From: Delftia sp. PS-11
GTDB taxonomy: Bacteria; Pseudomonadota; Gammaproteobacteria; Burkholderiales; Burkholderiaceae_C
NCBI RefSeq assembly: GCF_029870285.1
Contig: NZ_JACSYA010000006.1
Location: 124,001-188,000 of the forward strand
Reading direction: 5' to 3'
Length of the DNA stretch: 64,000 nt
The notes under the pieces were generated by a model. That model had not been told where the DNA came from, ran no database searches, and saw only the letters and a list, made by a program, of their open reading frames with translations. The position numbers were made by a program, and so were the translations under genes. Shown here one piece after another: positions 8,418 to 16,146 of the stretch; position 1 is the stretch's first letter; each line of letters opens with the position of its first letter.

Positions 8418-9484
8418 ACGGACCACCCGGCGATGAGGCCGGCCAAGGCCAGCCCGGCCGCCGCCAGCAAGGCGACCACCCGGCCCGCATGGACCACGGC
8501 CTGCTGCAGCTCGGCGGCCAGAGGCACACGCCCCTCGGGATGGAGCACATAAACGCCGGGCTTGCCCAGGCGCACCCCCAGCAGCCGGGCCATGGCGCCC
8601 ATGGGCCAGCCACCGTTGGGCGAAGGCGTGGTGCGCGCATCGCGGCGCAATCCGGCCCATCCCGGCCTGCAGCCCGAGGCCATGCCGGACAGGGCCAGCA
8701 GCAGGGCCGTGAGCCGGGCTGGAATCCAGTTGAGCAGGTCGTCGGCGCGGGCTGCCCATTTGCCAGCCCATTGCCAGTGGCGCCTGTCGCCGCCCTGCCC
8801 GCGCCAGCCCGGATAGCCCCACATCGCGTCTGCCGTGTTGGCAAGCCGGTACAGCGCCGCGCCGGGCAGGCCCGCCACGGCGAACCAGAACAGCGGCGCA
8901 AGCACGGAGTCGCTGAGGTTTTCGGCCAGGGTTTCGATGGCGCTTTCACGCACCTGCCCTGCATCGAGCTGCGCGGTATCGCGGCTGACCAGCCAGGTCA
9001 GGCGCTCGCGCCCTGCGGGCAGCGACTGCTGCAGCGCTGCCTCCACGGCCAGCACCTCATCGCGCAGCATGCGCCAGGCCAGCAAGGGCTTGAGCAGCAG
9101 GCCCAGCGCCAGGGCGCCCAGCCACCAGGACATGGGCAGCAGCAGCCACTGCAGCAGCGCATAGATGGCAAAGAATAGCAGCGCCAGCAGGCACCATGCG
9201 ACGGCGCCCAGCGCAAAACGCGGCCAGTCGCGCGCATGCTCCTCGCACGGCGCAATCCGTCGGCCAGCGGCGCCCAGCAGCCGCCCCATGGCGACCACGG
9301 GATGCATCCACACCGGGGGCTCGCCCCAGAGCCGGTCGATCAGCAGGGCCACGGGCACGGCCAGTGCGGCGGCCAGGGCATGGCGTGCCCAGGGCTCGGC
9401 CTGGGGCTGGGACAGCGCCTGCCAGATCCACCACAGCGGGCTCAGCGCAGCGCCCGCCAGTTGCCAGGAAAGGCTGTCGCTCAT
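8414..9484 (-). CDS. cbiB: adenosylcobinamide-phosphate synthase (CbiB/CobD)
   Basis: 356 residues, an integral membrane protein of the CbiB family joining aminopropanol phosphate to adenosylcobyric acid. Conserved segments are LLIDRLWGEPPVWMHPVVAMGRL (about 48-70), the RESAIETLAENLSDSVLAPL block (about 178-197) and the RLANTADAMWGY/DDLLNWIPARLTA region. Several hydrophobic segments fit a polytopic inner-membrane protein. It is overlapped by four bases at both ends (bluB upstream, cobC downstream), so translation is probably coupled. The N-terminal 40 residues are longer than in many homologues. Confidence 0.93.
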   Translation of the reverse strand: MSDSLSWQLAGAALSPLWWIWQALSQPQAEPWARHALAAALAVPVALLIDRLWGEPPVWMHPVVAMGRLLGAAGRRIAPCEEHARDWPRFALGAVAWCLLALLFFAIYALLQWLLLPMSWWLGALALGLLLKPLLAWRMLRDEVLAVEAALQQSLPAGRERLTWLVSRDTAQLDAGQVRESAIETLAENLSDSVLAPLFWFAVAGLPGAALYRLANTADAMWGYPGWRGQGGDRRHWQWAGKWAARADDLLNWIPARLTALLLALSGMASGCRPGWAGLRRDARTTPSPNGGWPMGAMARLLGVRLGKPGVYVLHPEGRVPLAAELQQAVVHAGRVVALLAAAGLALAGLIAGWSV

Positions 9485-10203
9485 GCCTGCGGCTGCGCCC
9501 CAGCGCCGGCCTGGCCCCAGAAATCGTCATACAGCATGTCCTGCAGCGGCGCACGGCTGGCCCACTTTTCCTGCTGGAGCATGGGCTCGGCATAGAAGGC
9601 GGACACCGGCCCCAGGCACAGCACGGCCAGGGGGCGGCTGCCCACGGGCATGTGCAGCAGCGCCGCCAGCGCCTCGGGATCGAAAATGGACACCCAGCCC
9701 AGGCCCAGGCCCTCGGCACGCGCGGCCAGCCACAGGTTCTGGATGGCGCAGGCCGCCGAGGCCACATCCATCTCGGGCAGAGTGCGCCGCCCGAAAACAT
9801 GGGCCTCGCGTCCCGGCGGCATGGCCACGACCAGCACTTCGGCAGCATCCAGCACGCCCTGGACCTTGAGCTTCATGAAGTCTTCCTCGCGCTCGCCCAG
9901 CGCGCGCGCCGTGCACAGGCGCTCGTGCTCGACCAGCGCATGGATGTCCTGGCGCAGCTGCGCGTCGCGCACGCGGATGAAGCGCCAGGGCTGCATGAAG
10001 CCCACGCTGGGCGCATGGTGGGCGGCGCGCAGCAGGCGCAGCAGCACCTCGGGCGCGACCTCGCCCCCGCTGAAATGGCGCATGTCGCGCCGCTCATGAA
10101 TGGCGCGATAGACGGCCTCGCGCTGCGCCTCGGTAAAGGGCTGTGCGGGAATGGTGCCAGGGGCCGGCGCAGGAGTTGGGCCAGATTGCGGTTCGCTGCT
10201 CAT
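9481..10203 (-). CDS. bluB: 5,6-dimethylbenzimidazole synthase
   Basis: 240 residues, nitroreductase fold. BluB fragments reduced FMN with O2 to make 5,6-dimethylbenzimidazole, the lower ligand of cobalamin. The segment RRDMRHFSGGEVAPEVLLRLL followed by HHAPSVGFMQPWRFI is diagnostic, and GLGWVSIFDPEAL near the C-terminus is also typical. It shows that the cell can make the aerobic lower ligand itself. The first 20 residues are a Pro/Ala-rich extension. The gene is separated from cobO by 42 bases and overlaps cbiB (ATGA). Confidence 0.93.
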   Translation of the reverse strand: MSSEPQSGPTPAPAPGTIPAQPFTEAQREAVYRAIHERRDMRHFSGGEVAPEVLLRLLRAAHHAPSVGFMQPWRFIRVRDAQLRQDIHALVEHERLCTARALGEREEDFMKLKVQGVLDAAEVLVVAMPPGREAHVFGRRTLPEMDVASAACAIQNLWLAARAEGLGLGWVSIFDPEALAALLHMPVGSRPLAVLCLGPVSAFYAEPMLQQEKWASRAPLQDMLYDDFWGQAGAGAQPQA

Positions 10204-10245
10204 GCCGCTATTGTCCCGCGCAGGCGGCAGGGCCTGCGCAAATCA

Positions 10246-10815
10246 TCAGTCCTCGATGCCCCGCTGGGCGGGAATGCCGGCCTGGAAGGCGTGCTTGACC
10301 AGTTCCATGCGGGTCACGGTATCGGCCACGGCGATGATCTCCTCGGGACAGCGGCGCCCCGTGAGCATGACATGCACATGGCGCGGGCGCTCTGCCAGGG
10401 TCTGCAGCACGGGCTCCAGAGGCAGCCAGCCATAAATCAGCGGATAGGTGATCTCATCGAGCACCACCAGGAAATACTCGCCCGAAAGAATGGCCGCACG
10501 GGCGCGCTCCCAGCCTTCGCGCGCGATCTGGGCCGAACGCTCATGGTCCTGGCTCTTCCAGCTGAAGCCATCGCCCAGGCCCTCGATGGGGATGCCCAGC
10601 TGTGCGAAGATGCGGTGCTCGCCAAAGCGCGCCGTCGGCACCTTCATGAACTGATAGACCTTGACCGGTTTGCCCCGCCCATGGGCACGGATGGCCAGGC
10701 CAAAGGCCGCCGTGCTCTTGCCCTTGCCGTCGCCGGTATTGACCAGCACCAGGCCCCGGCGCTCGCCTTCGGGCTTTTCATAGGGCTTTTCCGTGGGAGC
10801 CTGTTCGATCTGCAT
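10246..10815 (-). CDS. cobO: corrinoid adenosyltransferase (CobO/BtuR/CobA type)
   Basis: 189 residues. Transfers the 5'-deoxyadenosyl group of ATP to cob(I)alamin or cob(I)yrinic acid a,c-diamide. The P-loop is VNTGDGKGKSTAAFGL (about 25-40), and VVLDEITYPLIYGWL is the family's Walker B-like segment, with HVMLTGRRCPEE following. Length and motifs match the CobA/CobO family rather than PduO or EutT. A GGAGG-like site lies just upstream. The 245-base gap before the ABC ATPase has no recognised gene, so cobO may start its own transcript for bluB-cbiB-cobC-cobQ. Confidence 0.95.
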   Translation of the reverse strand: MQIEQAPTEKPYEKPEGERRGLVLVNTGDGKGKSTAAFGLAIRAHGRGKPVKVYQFMKVPTARFGEHRIFAQLGIPIEGLGDGFSWKSQDHERSAQIAREGWERARAAILSGEYFLVVLDEITYPLIYGWLPLEPVLQTLAERPRHVHVMLTGRRCPEEIIAVADTVTRMELVKHAFQAGIPAQRGIED

Positions 10816-11060
10816 GGGTCACATCCTCCAAAGTTGCACGCGCTGCGGCAGGCATGCGCCGCAGCGGAGCGCCACTTTAACCGAGGCTGCAGCCGCTTGA
10901 AGCCGCCTTCGAAGCGGGTCACATATGCGCACTTGGGGATGGCGGCATCAGGCATCGCGCACGCAAGCCATCAGATGCCCCTGGATCAGGCGGAATCCCA
11001 GCTGTTTGCCAGCGGCGCATACCTGCAGGCACCTCGGCAGCGCCAGGGCAGCTAGGACCG
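10816..11060. other. 245-base gap between the ABC ATPase gene and cobO
   Basis: No gene is supported. A short minus-strand reading frame (about 10955-11050) gives a peptide without recognisable motif. I looked for cobalamin riboswitch segments in front of cobO and saw none. Confidence 0.45.
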
Positions 11061-11855
11061 CTATCGCGGATCACGCCTGAGCCGGGGCAGCGCCAGCCAT
11101 TGCCCGTCGATGGCGCACACGCGCAGCCTGTGGGCAAACACCGCCTCCAGCGCAGCATGCGTGGCGGCATCGTCGCAGGCGCCCTGGTGGGCCACCTGCC
11201 CCTGATCGAGGATGACCAGTTCCTGGGCCTGCAGGGCCATGGAGATTTCATGCAGCACGCTGACCACGGTACAGCCCTGGGCGGTCAGGCCCTGCACGCA
11301 TTCGAGCCAGTCGGCCTGGTGTGGCGGATCGAGGTTGGCCAGCGGCTCGTCCATCAGCAGCACCGGGGCCTGAACGGCCAGCGCACGGGCCAGCAGCACG
11401 CGCTGGCGCTCGCCGCCCGAGAGGCTGCCCATGCGGCGCCCGCGCCATCGCCCGCACCGTGCCTGGCGCAGCGCCTGTTCCACGGCGGCGTGGTCGGCCG
11501 CACCGGCGGCGCCCAGCCAGCCCTGGTGCGGCAGCCGGCCGAGCATGACCACATCGCCCACGGCCATGTCCTCGGCCACGGGCTGGTTCTGCCCCAGCCA
11601 GGCCAGCGCACAAGCGCGCTCCCGCGCGCGCCACTGGCCAAGCGGGCGGCCCAGCAGCGACACCTCGCCCAGGGTGTGCTGGCCCGGCAATGCCATGCCG
11701 GCCAGCGCGCGCAGCAAGGTGGATTTGCCCGCGCCATTGGGTCCGACGATGGCCGTCCAGCGCCCCGATGGCAACGCCAGCGATACATCGCGCAGCACAG
11801 GCTGGCCGTCCAGACTCACCCGCAGCCCGCGCGCCTGCAAGGCCGGGGCCGTCAT
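11061..11855 (-). CDS. btuD: cobalamin/iron-type ABC transporter ATPase
   Basis: 264 residues. Walker A is IVGPNGAGKSTLLRAL (about 36-51), the signature is MGSLSGGERQRVLLARAL, Walker B is VLLMDEPLANLD, and the switch His is in VSVLHEISMALQ. It groups with the FecE/BtuD/HmuV ATPases. ATG at 11855 overlaps the permease stop (ATGA). Placement among cob genes points to corrinoid import, but siderophore or haem import cannot be excluded from sequence. No substrate-binding protein is in the window. Confidence 0.88.
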   Translation of the reverse strand: MTAPALQARGLRVSLDGQPVLRDVSLALPSGRWTAIVGPNGAGKSTLLRALAGMALPGQHTLGEVSLLGRPLGQWRARERACALAWLGQNQPVAEDMAVGDVVMLGRLPHQGWLGAAGAADHAAVEQALRQARCGRWRGRRMGSLSGGERQRVLLARALAVQAPVLLMDEPLANLDPPHQADWLECVQGLTAQGCTVVSVLHEISMALQAQELVILDQGQVAHQGACDDAATHAALEAVFAHRLRVCAIDGQWLALPRLRRDPR

Positions 11856-12847
11856 GCGTCCCCCCCGCCGCGCAGGCCATGGCGGCCCTGCATGAGCCAC
11901 AGCAGGTAGCTGCCGCCCAGGGCGGCAGTCAGCACGCCCACGGGCAATTCCTGAGGGGCGATCAGCCAGCGCGCCAGCAGATCGGCGGATAGCAGCAGCA
12001 CGCCCCCCATGCCGGCGCTGAGCAGCAGCAGCCAGCGGTGCATGGCCCGTACCGTGGAACGCACCAGATGCGGCGCAGCCAGGCCCACAAAGGCCACCAG
12101 GCCGGTCTGGGCCACGGCCGTGCCCGTAGCCAGCGCCAGCAGCAAAAGCAGCGCCAGGCGCATCGGCGCCAGTGGCAGGCCCAGACTGTGCGCTGTGGCT
12201 TCCCCCAGGGCCAGGCCGTCGAGCACACGCCCAAGGCTCCAGGCGCACAGCAGCACGGGCAGCAGCACCGCCAGCATCAGCGCGCAGGCATCCCAGCCCA
12301 CAAACGCCGTGCTGCCCAGCATGAAGGACTGCATGGCCTGCATGATGTCCGGGTTCATCAGCAGCACCAGCGAGGCGGCTGCCCCCAGCACCACGCCCAC
12401 TACCACGCCGGCCAGCAGCAGCCGCAGGGTGTTGTGCGCTCCGCCGGCAAGGGACAGGGTCAGCAGCACCGCCAGGGCCGCGCCCATGAAGGCGGCACCC
12501 GAGACCCCCAGGCGCGCCATGCCTGCCAGCGCAAAGGGCGAAGCACCCAGCGCCGCCATGCTCAGCGCCACGCCCAGCGAAGCGCCCGATGCGCTGCCCA
12601 GCAGATAAGGGTCGGCCAGCGGGTTGCGGAACACTCCCTGGGCAATGGCCCCCGCCAGCCCCAGCAAGGCCCCGGCCAGCCAGGCGCCCAGGGTGCGCGG
12701 CAGGCGAATATCGGTGACGATCTGCCAGGCCAGGGGGTCGCTGCGCGCGCTCCAGACGCTTTCCCATCCGGCGCTGCCCACACAGGCACCCAGCAGCGCA
12801 AGCGCCATGCTGGCTGCCAGCAGGATCAGCGCCAGCCAGCACCTCAA
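11852..12847 (-). CDS. btuC: BtuC/FecD-type ABC transporter permease
   Basis: 331 residues from a TTG start at 12847, the length normal for the family. Multiple hydrophobic segments and the motif LPRTLGAWLAGALLGLAGAI, then QGVFRNPLADPYLLG, are the classic BtuC/FecCD signature; FVGLAAPHLVR near residue 255 is also typical. I chose TTG because it overlaps the cobU stop (TTGA), has AAGGGA eight bases upstream and gives family length. The nearest ATG (12910) would overlap cobU by 67 bases and lacks a ribosome site. It works with the ATPase at 11061, probably in corrinoid uptake. Confidence 0.88.
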   Translation of the reverse strand: MRCWLALILLAASMALALLGACVGSAGWESVWSARSDPLAWQIVTDIRLPRTLGAWLAGALLGLAGAIAQGVFRNPLADPYLLGSASGASLGVALSMAALGASPFALAGMARLGVSGAAFMGAALAVLLTLSLAGGAHNTLRLLLAGVVVGVVLGAAASLVLLMNPDIMQAMQSFMLGSTAFVGWDACALMLAVLLPVLLCAWSLGRVLDGLALGEATAHSLGLPLAPMRLALLLLLALATGTAVAQTGLVAFVGLAAPHLVRSTVRAMHRWLLLLSAGMGGVLLLSADLLARWLIAPQELPVGVLTAALGGSYLLWLMQGRHGLRGGGDA

Positions 12848-13437
12848 GGCTGCGGTCCCTTGAGCGCGAGCGGCAGCCCGGCGCACATCAGCGTGGCCGA
12901 TTCGCAGCATTGGGCCGCGCGCTGATTGAGCCAGCCCAGCGCATCGACAAAGGCGCGCACCTGCGAGCCCAGCGGGATCACGCCCAGGCCGATCTCGTTG
13001 CCCACCAGGATCACCGGTCCGGGCGCACCGCGCAGGCTGTCGAAAAACGCATCGCACTGCGCAGCCCAGCCGTCCGCCAGGCCTTCGCTGCCCTGGGCTG
13101 GCATCAGCCAGTTGGTCAGCCACAGCGTCAGGCAGTCCACCACCAGCAGGCGCTGTGGCCGGCTCTCGCGGCGCAGCACGGCAGCCAGATCCAGCGGCTC
13201 CTCCAGGGTGGCCATGCCGGGCACGCGCTCGGCGCGCTCGCGCTGGTGGCGGGCGATGCGCTGGCGCATTTCATCGTCCCAGGGCTGGCCAGTGGCAATC
13301 AGCGCGGCCTCGCGCTGCGGCCCGCCTTGCAGCCAGCCGCGCGCCAGCAGCTCGGCGCGGCGCGACTTGCCGCTTTTCTGCCCTCCCAGGATCAGCTGGC
13401 TGCGCGGCAGCGTGCCGCAAAGAGTGTGTTCGGTCAT
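12844..13437 (-). CDS. cobU: adenosylcobinamide kinase / adenosylcobinamide-phosphate guanylyltransferase
   Basis: 197 residues. CobU/CobP phosphorylates adenosylcobinamide and activates it with GTP as adenosyl-GDP-cobinamide. The P-loop is LILGGQKSGKSRRAELLA (most homologues read GGARSGKS). VDCLTLWLTNWL and VILVGNEIGLGVIPLG are the second and third family signatures. It follows cobB with ATGA overlap and precedes the permease with TTGA overlap. The GDP-intermediate acceptor CobS and the CobT enzyme are not in this window. Confidence 0.94.
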   Translation of the reverse strand: MTEHTLCGTLPRSQLILGGQKSGKSRRAELLARGWLQGGPQREAALIATGQPWDDEMRQRIARHQRERAERVPGMATLEEPLDLAAVLRRESRPQRLLVVDCLTLWLTNWLMPAQGSEGLADGWAAQCDAFFDSLRGAPGPVILVGNEIGLGVIPLGSQVRAFVDALGWLNQRAAQCCESATLMCAGLPLALKGPQP

Positions 13438-14831
13438 GGGTGCCCCGCATCTGCGCCCGCACCCAGCAGCGCCGCGATGGCGCGCGGCTGCGAAGGGAAC
13501 CAGGCATGGAAATAGCTGGCGTGCACGCTGCCGTGGCGATACAGCGCCTCGCCCCGGCCGGCCTGCGCGGCCTGGCCGGGGCGGTGGCTGCGCCCGTCCT
13601 CAGGCATGGCAGTCTCCAGCCGGCTGTAATGGAAGGTATGGCCACGCAGCGTGCCCCATGCCGTCTGCAGCTGCTGCATGCCCAGGCCGGCCAGGCGCGG
13701 CTGCATGCGCACATGGCCAGGCAGCAGGCCCCACAGCGGCGAGGTACGGCCTTCGTTGTCGGTCAACTGCTCGCACAGCGCCAGCATGCCGCCGCATTCG
13801 GCCCAGACCGCCCTGCCCTGTGCCACATGCGCTGCGATATCGTCGCGCAATGCGGTATTGGCGGCCAGCGCAGCCAGATGCAGCTCGGGATAGCCGCCAG
13901 GCAGCCACAGCGCGTCGCAGGCGGGCAGGCGGTCTCCCGCCAGCGGCGAGAAAAATGCCAGACGGGCGCCCATGGCGCGCAGGCAGTCGAGATTGGCTGC
14001 ATAGATGAAGCTGAAGGCCGCATCGCGCGCCACGGCCACGGTGCGGCCTTCAAGCCATGGGCCCACGGCCTCGGCCGGCACAGCAGGCCCGAACGCCACC
14101 GCCCAGTCCTGCCAGCTCGGCCCCCGGCCTGCACCCGCATCCCAGGGCATGAGCCCCAGCGGTGTGGCCTGCAGCGCATCGGCCACACGGTCCAGCCGCT
14201 GCAGCGCATCGTCGAGCTCATAGGCCGCAACCAGCCCCAGGTGGCGCCCGGGCAGCAGCGAGGCGCCGCCAGACTCCTGGACCCGCGCCAGCGCACCCAG
14301 CCATAGCGAGGGATCGAGCAATCCGTCGCGCAGCAGACCGGCATGGTGCTCGCTGCCCACGCGGTTGGCCAGCACCCCGGCCCAGCGCAGGCCAGGCCGG
14401 TAGTGCTGCAGGCCGCAGGCCAGCGCGCCGAAAGTGGCGGACATGCCCGAGGCATCGATGACGGCCAGCACAGGCAGTCCCAGGCGCTCGGCCAGATCGG
14501 CCGCGCAGGGCGTGCCGTCGAACAGCCCCATGACGCCCTCGACCAGAATGAGATCCGCCTGCGACGCCGCTGCATGCAGGCGCGCGCGCACATCGGTCTC
14601 GCCCGTCATCCACAGATCGACCGAATGCACAGGCGCACCGCTGGCCAGTTCGTGCCAGAACGGATCAAGAAAGTCCGGTCCGCATTTGAAAATACGCACA
14701 CGGCGCCCCTGGCGGGCATGCAGCCGGGCCAGCGCCGCCGTCAGTGTGGTCTTGCCCTGACCCGATGCGGTCGAGGTGATCAGCAGGGCCGGGCAGCGCG
14801 CCGCCGGAACCTGTGCGGTTTCGATGTCCAT
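13434..14831 (-). CDS. cobB: cobyrinic acid a,c-diamide synthase (CobB/CbiA)
   Basis: 465 residues. Amidates the a and c carboxylates of the corrin ring with glutamine and ATP. The N-terminal P-loop is LITSTASGQGKTTLTAALA (about 17-35). The region IFKCGPDFLDPFWHELASG is diagnostic, and the C-terminal amidotransferase has AVWAECGGMLALCEQL and the late SYFHAWF His. Whether it uses cobyrinic or hydrogenobyrinic acid cannot be told. It is the first gene of the minus-strand block, with about 340 bases of sequence upstream to zapB. Confidence 0.93.
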   Translation of the reverse strand: MDIETAQVPAARCPALLITSTASGQGKTTLTAALARLHARQGRRVRIFKCGPDFLDPFWHELASGAPVHSVDLWMTGETDVRARLHAAASQADLILVEGVMGLFDGTPCAADLAERLGLPVLAVIDASGMSATFGALACGLQHYRPGLRWAGVLANRVGSEHHAGLLRDGLLDPSLWLGALARVQESGGASLLPGRHLGLVAAYELDDALQRLDRVADALQATPLGLMPWDAGAGRGPSWQDWAVAFGPAVPAEAVGPWLEGRTVAVARDAAFSFIYAANLDCLRAMGARLAFFSPLAGDRLPACDALWLPGGYPELHLAALAANTALRDDIAAHVAQGRAVWAECGGMLALCEQLTDNEGRTSPLWGLLPGHVRMQPRLAGLGMQQLQTAWGTLRGHTFHYSRLETAMPEDGRSHRPGQAAQAGRGEALYRHGSVHASYFHAWFPSQPRAIAALLGAGADAGHP

Positions 14832-15176
14832 GTTCGTTCCGTTGCAGTGCAGGCGCTCAGGGCCTGCGCACGCCCGTCAAAGGCCGCAAAGCAGTGGGCC
14901 AGCGCGCTGGCATCCCTGCCGGGGACGGCGAAGGCGCGGCGCATTGTAGTGCGCACCAGCAACGCTAGCGATAGCACGTGCATCATCGCCACGCAAAGGC
15001 AAACGCTGGCGCAGCAACGATTTCTTACGCAAAATATCTGCCATCTCCTTGTCCTGTCTTTGCTGCCCGCTACGATTTTGGAGAACAATCCAGCCTGCCT
15101 CACTGTTGCACGGTTTTCCTCGGGTTCTTTCCAGAACGTGTGGACCTTGCGCGCAAGTCCTACAATGCCAGCGTCT
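14832..15176. other. 345-base divergent gap between cobB and the zapB-like gene
   Basis: This stretch should hold the cobB promoter (minus) and the zapB-zapA promoter (plus). I looked for a B12 box and the other conserved cobalamin riboswitch segments on the minus strand and found none. The right half (about 15000-15130) is less GC-rich, as expected for promoter DNA. I see no convincing gene. Confidence 0.5.
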
Positions 15177-15386
15177 ATGACCTCACAGACTTCCCTCGAC
15201 CACATCGCAGAACGCGTGGAGCGCCTGCTGGTTAGCCACGAGGAACTGCAGCGCGCCAATGCGTTGCTCGCAGAGCAGGTGGCATCCCTGACTCAGGAAA
15301 GGGACTCGCTGCGCTCTCGCCTCAGTGCGGCCCGGGCGCGCGTGGACGCACTGATCGAGCGCCTGCCCTCCAACCAGGGGGTTTGA
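15177..15386 (+). CDS. ZapB-like coiled-coil cell division protein
   Basis: 69 residues, almost wholly coiled coil (IAERVERLLVSHEELQRAN, then heptad-like ALLAEQVASLTQERDSLRS). It matches the small ZapB-like/TIGR02449 proteins encoded directly before zapA in many Burkholderiales. ZapB-type proteins bind ZapA at the FtsZ ring. Start ATG 15177 is chosen for family length; an ATG at 15165 would add four residues. No strong ribosome site precedes either. The gap to zapA is 34 bases, so they are probably co-transcribed. Confidence 0.8.
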   Translation: MTSQTSLDHIAERVERLLVSHEELQRANALLAEQVASLTQERDSLRSRLSAARARVDALIERLPSNQGV

Positions 15387-15420
15387 ACCACCGCCGCAAC
15401 CGCCGACGCCATACACGCCC

Positions 15421-15816
15421 ATGAAGCAGATAGAAGTGCAAATCCTGCAGCAAAGCTATGTGCTGACCTGCCCCGATGGCCAAGAAGAACGCCTGATCGA
15501 GGCCGTGCGCCGCGTTGACATGGCCATGACCCGCATCCGTGACAGCGGCAAGGTGCGCTCACGCGAACGCGTGGCTGTGCTGGCTGCGCTGAACATGGCG
15601 TTTGATGTGCTTGACCGCGATGCCCAGCACGCCGAGCTGGCAACGGCACAGGCGGAAATGCAGTCGCTCAGAGACGAAGCTGCCGCCCTGTCAGCGCGAA
15701 AGCCCCTGGAGCCTACTGCCGAGGAACTGGCAGAGCTGCACCGCCAGCAGGCCGTCGCCGAAGAGCTGCTCCAGCGCCTGGACAAGGCGCTGGAGGGTGA
15801 CAGCCGCCCGTCCTGA
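15421..15816 (+). CDS. zapA: cell division protein ZapA
   Basis: 131 residues. The N-terminal domain MKQIEVQILQQSYVLTCPDG...LIEAVRRVDMAMTRIRDSGK is the ZapA globular fold; the region from about residue 60 is the coiled coil (AELATAQAEMQSLRDEAAAL). ZapA bundles FtsZ protofilaments at the division site. It follows the zapB-like gene and precedes 6S RNA, the same order as zapA-ssrS in enterobacteria and other betaproteobacteria. The C-terminal coil is somewhat longer than in E. coli ZapA (109 residues). Confidence 0.93.
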   Translation: MKQIEVQILQQSYVLTCPDGQEERLIEAVRRVDMAMTRIRDSGKVRSRERVAVLAALNMAFDVLDRDAQHAELATAQAEMQSLRDEAAALSARKPLEPTAEELAELHRQQAVAEELLQRLDKALEGDSRPS

Positions 15817-15905
15817 GGTCTGCCGGACATGCCATCACCCGGCGCTCTTGTCCATGGAAAGTCCATGCACGCCAAAGAAGTTCCCGCAGCCCGCTCCAAT
15901 GGCCG

Positions 15906-15911
15906 TAAAAT
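15906..15911 (+). promoter_or_regulatory. -10 element of the 6S RNA promoter
   Basis: TAAAAT at 15906-15911 lies six bases before the predicted 5' end of 6S RNA (15918). A weak -35 candidate is TTCCCG at 15881 with a 19-base spacer. The assignment rests on position and the -10 match. Confidence 0.5.
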
Positions 15912-15917
15912 GGAGCC

Positions 15918-16087
15918 GTCTGCAAACCCGCCGGGCTTTATAGTTCCTTGGACCAATGCTCTATGAGCCCGGGCTTGGTACATTGCCATTCGAGCGTGAT
16001 CGTCTCGCGTCAGATGAACCCAACGTCTGGCTGCCCTTGCCCCCCTGAACCCCGGTTCAGGATGACGGCCCGGTGGTCTTTGCAGAC
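15918..16087 (+). ncRNA. ssrS: 6S RNA
   Basis: About 170 nt. The ends pair as the long closing stem of 6S RNA: GTCTGCAAACC followed by CCGGGC (15918-15936) against GCCCGG-GGT-TTTGCAGAC (about 16067-16087). The 3' internal hairpin CCTGAACCCCGGTTCAGG followed by ATGACGGCC matches the conserved CTTGAACC..GGTTCAAG..GTTACAGCC region of E. coli 6S RNA. The position right after zapA is the conserved location. 6S RNA mimics an open promoter and sequesters housekeeping RNA polymerase in stationary phase. Ends are set by the stem and may shift by a few bases. Confidence 0.92.
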
Positions 16088-16100
16088 ACCTGATACCCCG

Positions 16101-16134
16101 GCCCGGTGCACCCTGCGGTGCGCCGGGCTTTTTT
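16101..16134 (+). terminator. Rho-independent terminator of 6S RNA
   Basis: GCCCGGTGCACC (16101-16112) pairs with GGTGCGCCGGGC (16117-16128) around loop CTGC, with one G-U pair, and is followed by six T (16129-16134). It ends only 12 bases before the ATG of the next gene. Confidence 0.93.
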
Positions 16135-16146
16135 ATAGCCCACGCC

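Noticed and set aside
10816..11060. Cobalamin riboswitch or leader gene upstream of cobO
   Set aside because: No conserved riboswitch segments and no peptide with a recognisable motif.
14832..15176. Cobalamin riboswitch upstream of cobB
   Set aside because: A GCCCACTG-like string occurs on the minus strand, but the B12 box and the other conserved segments are missing or out of order.
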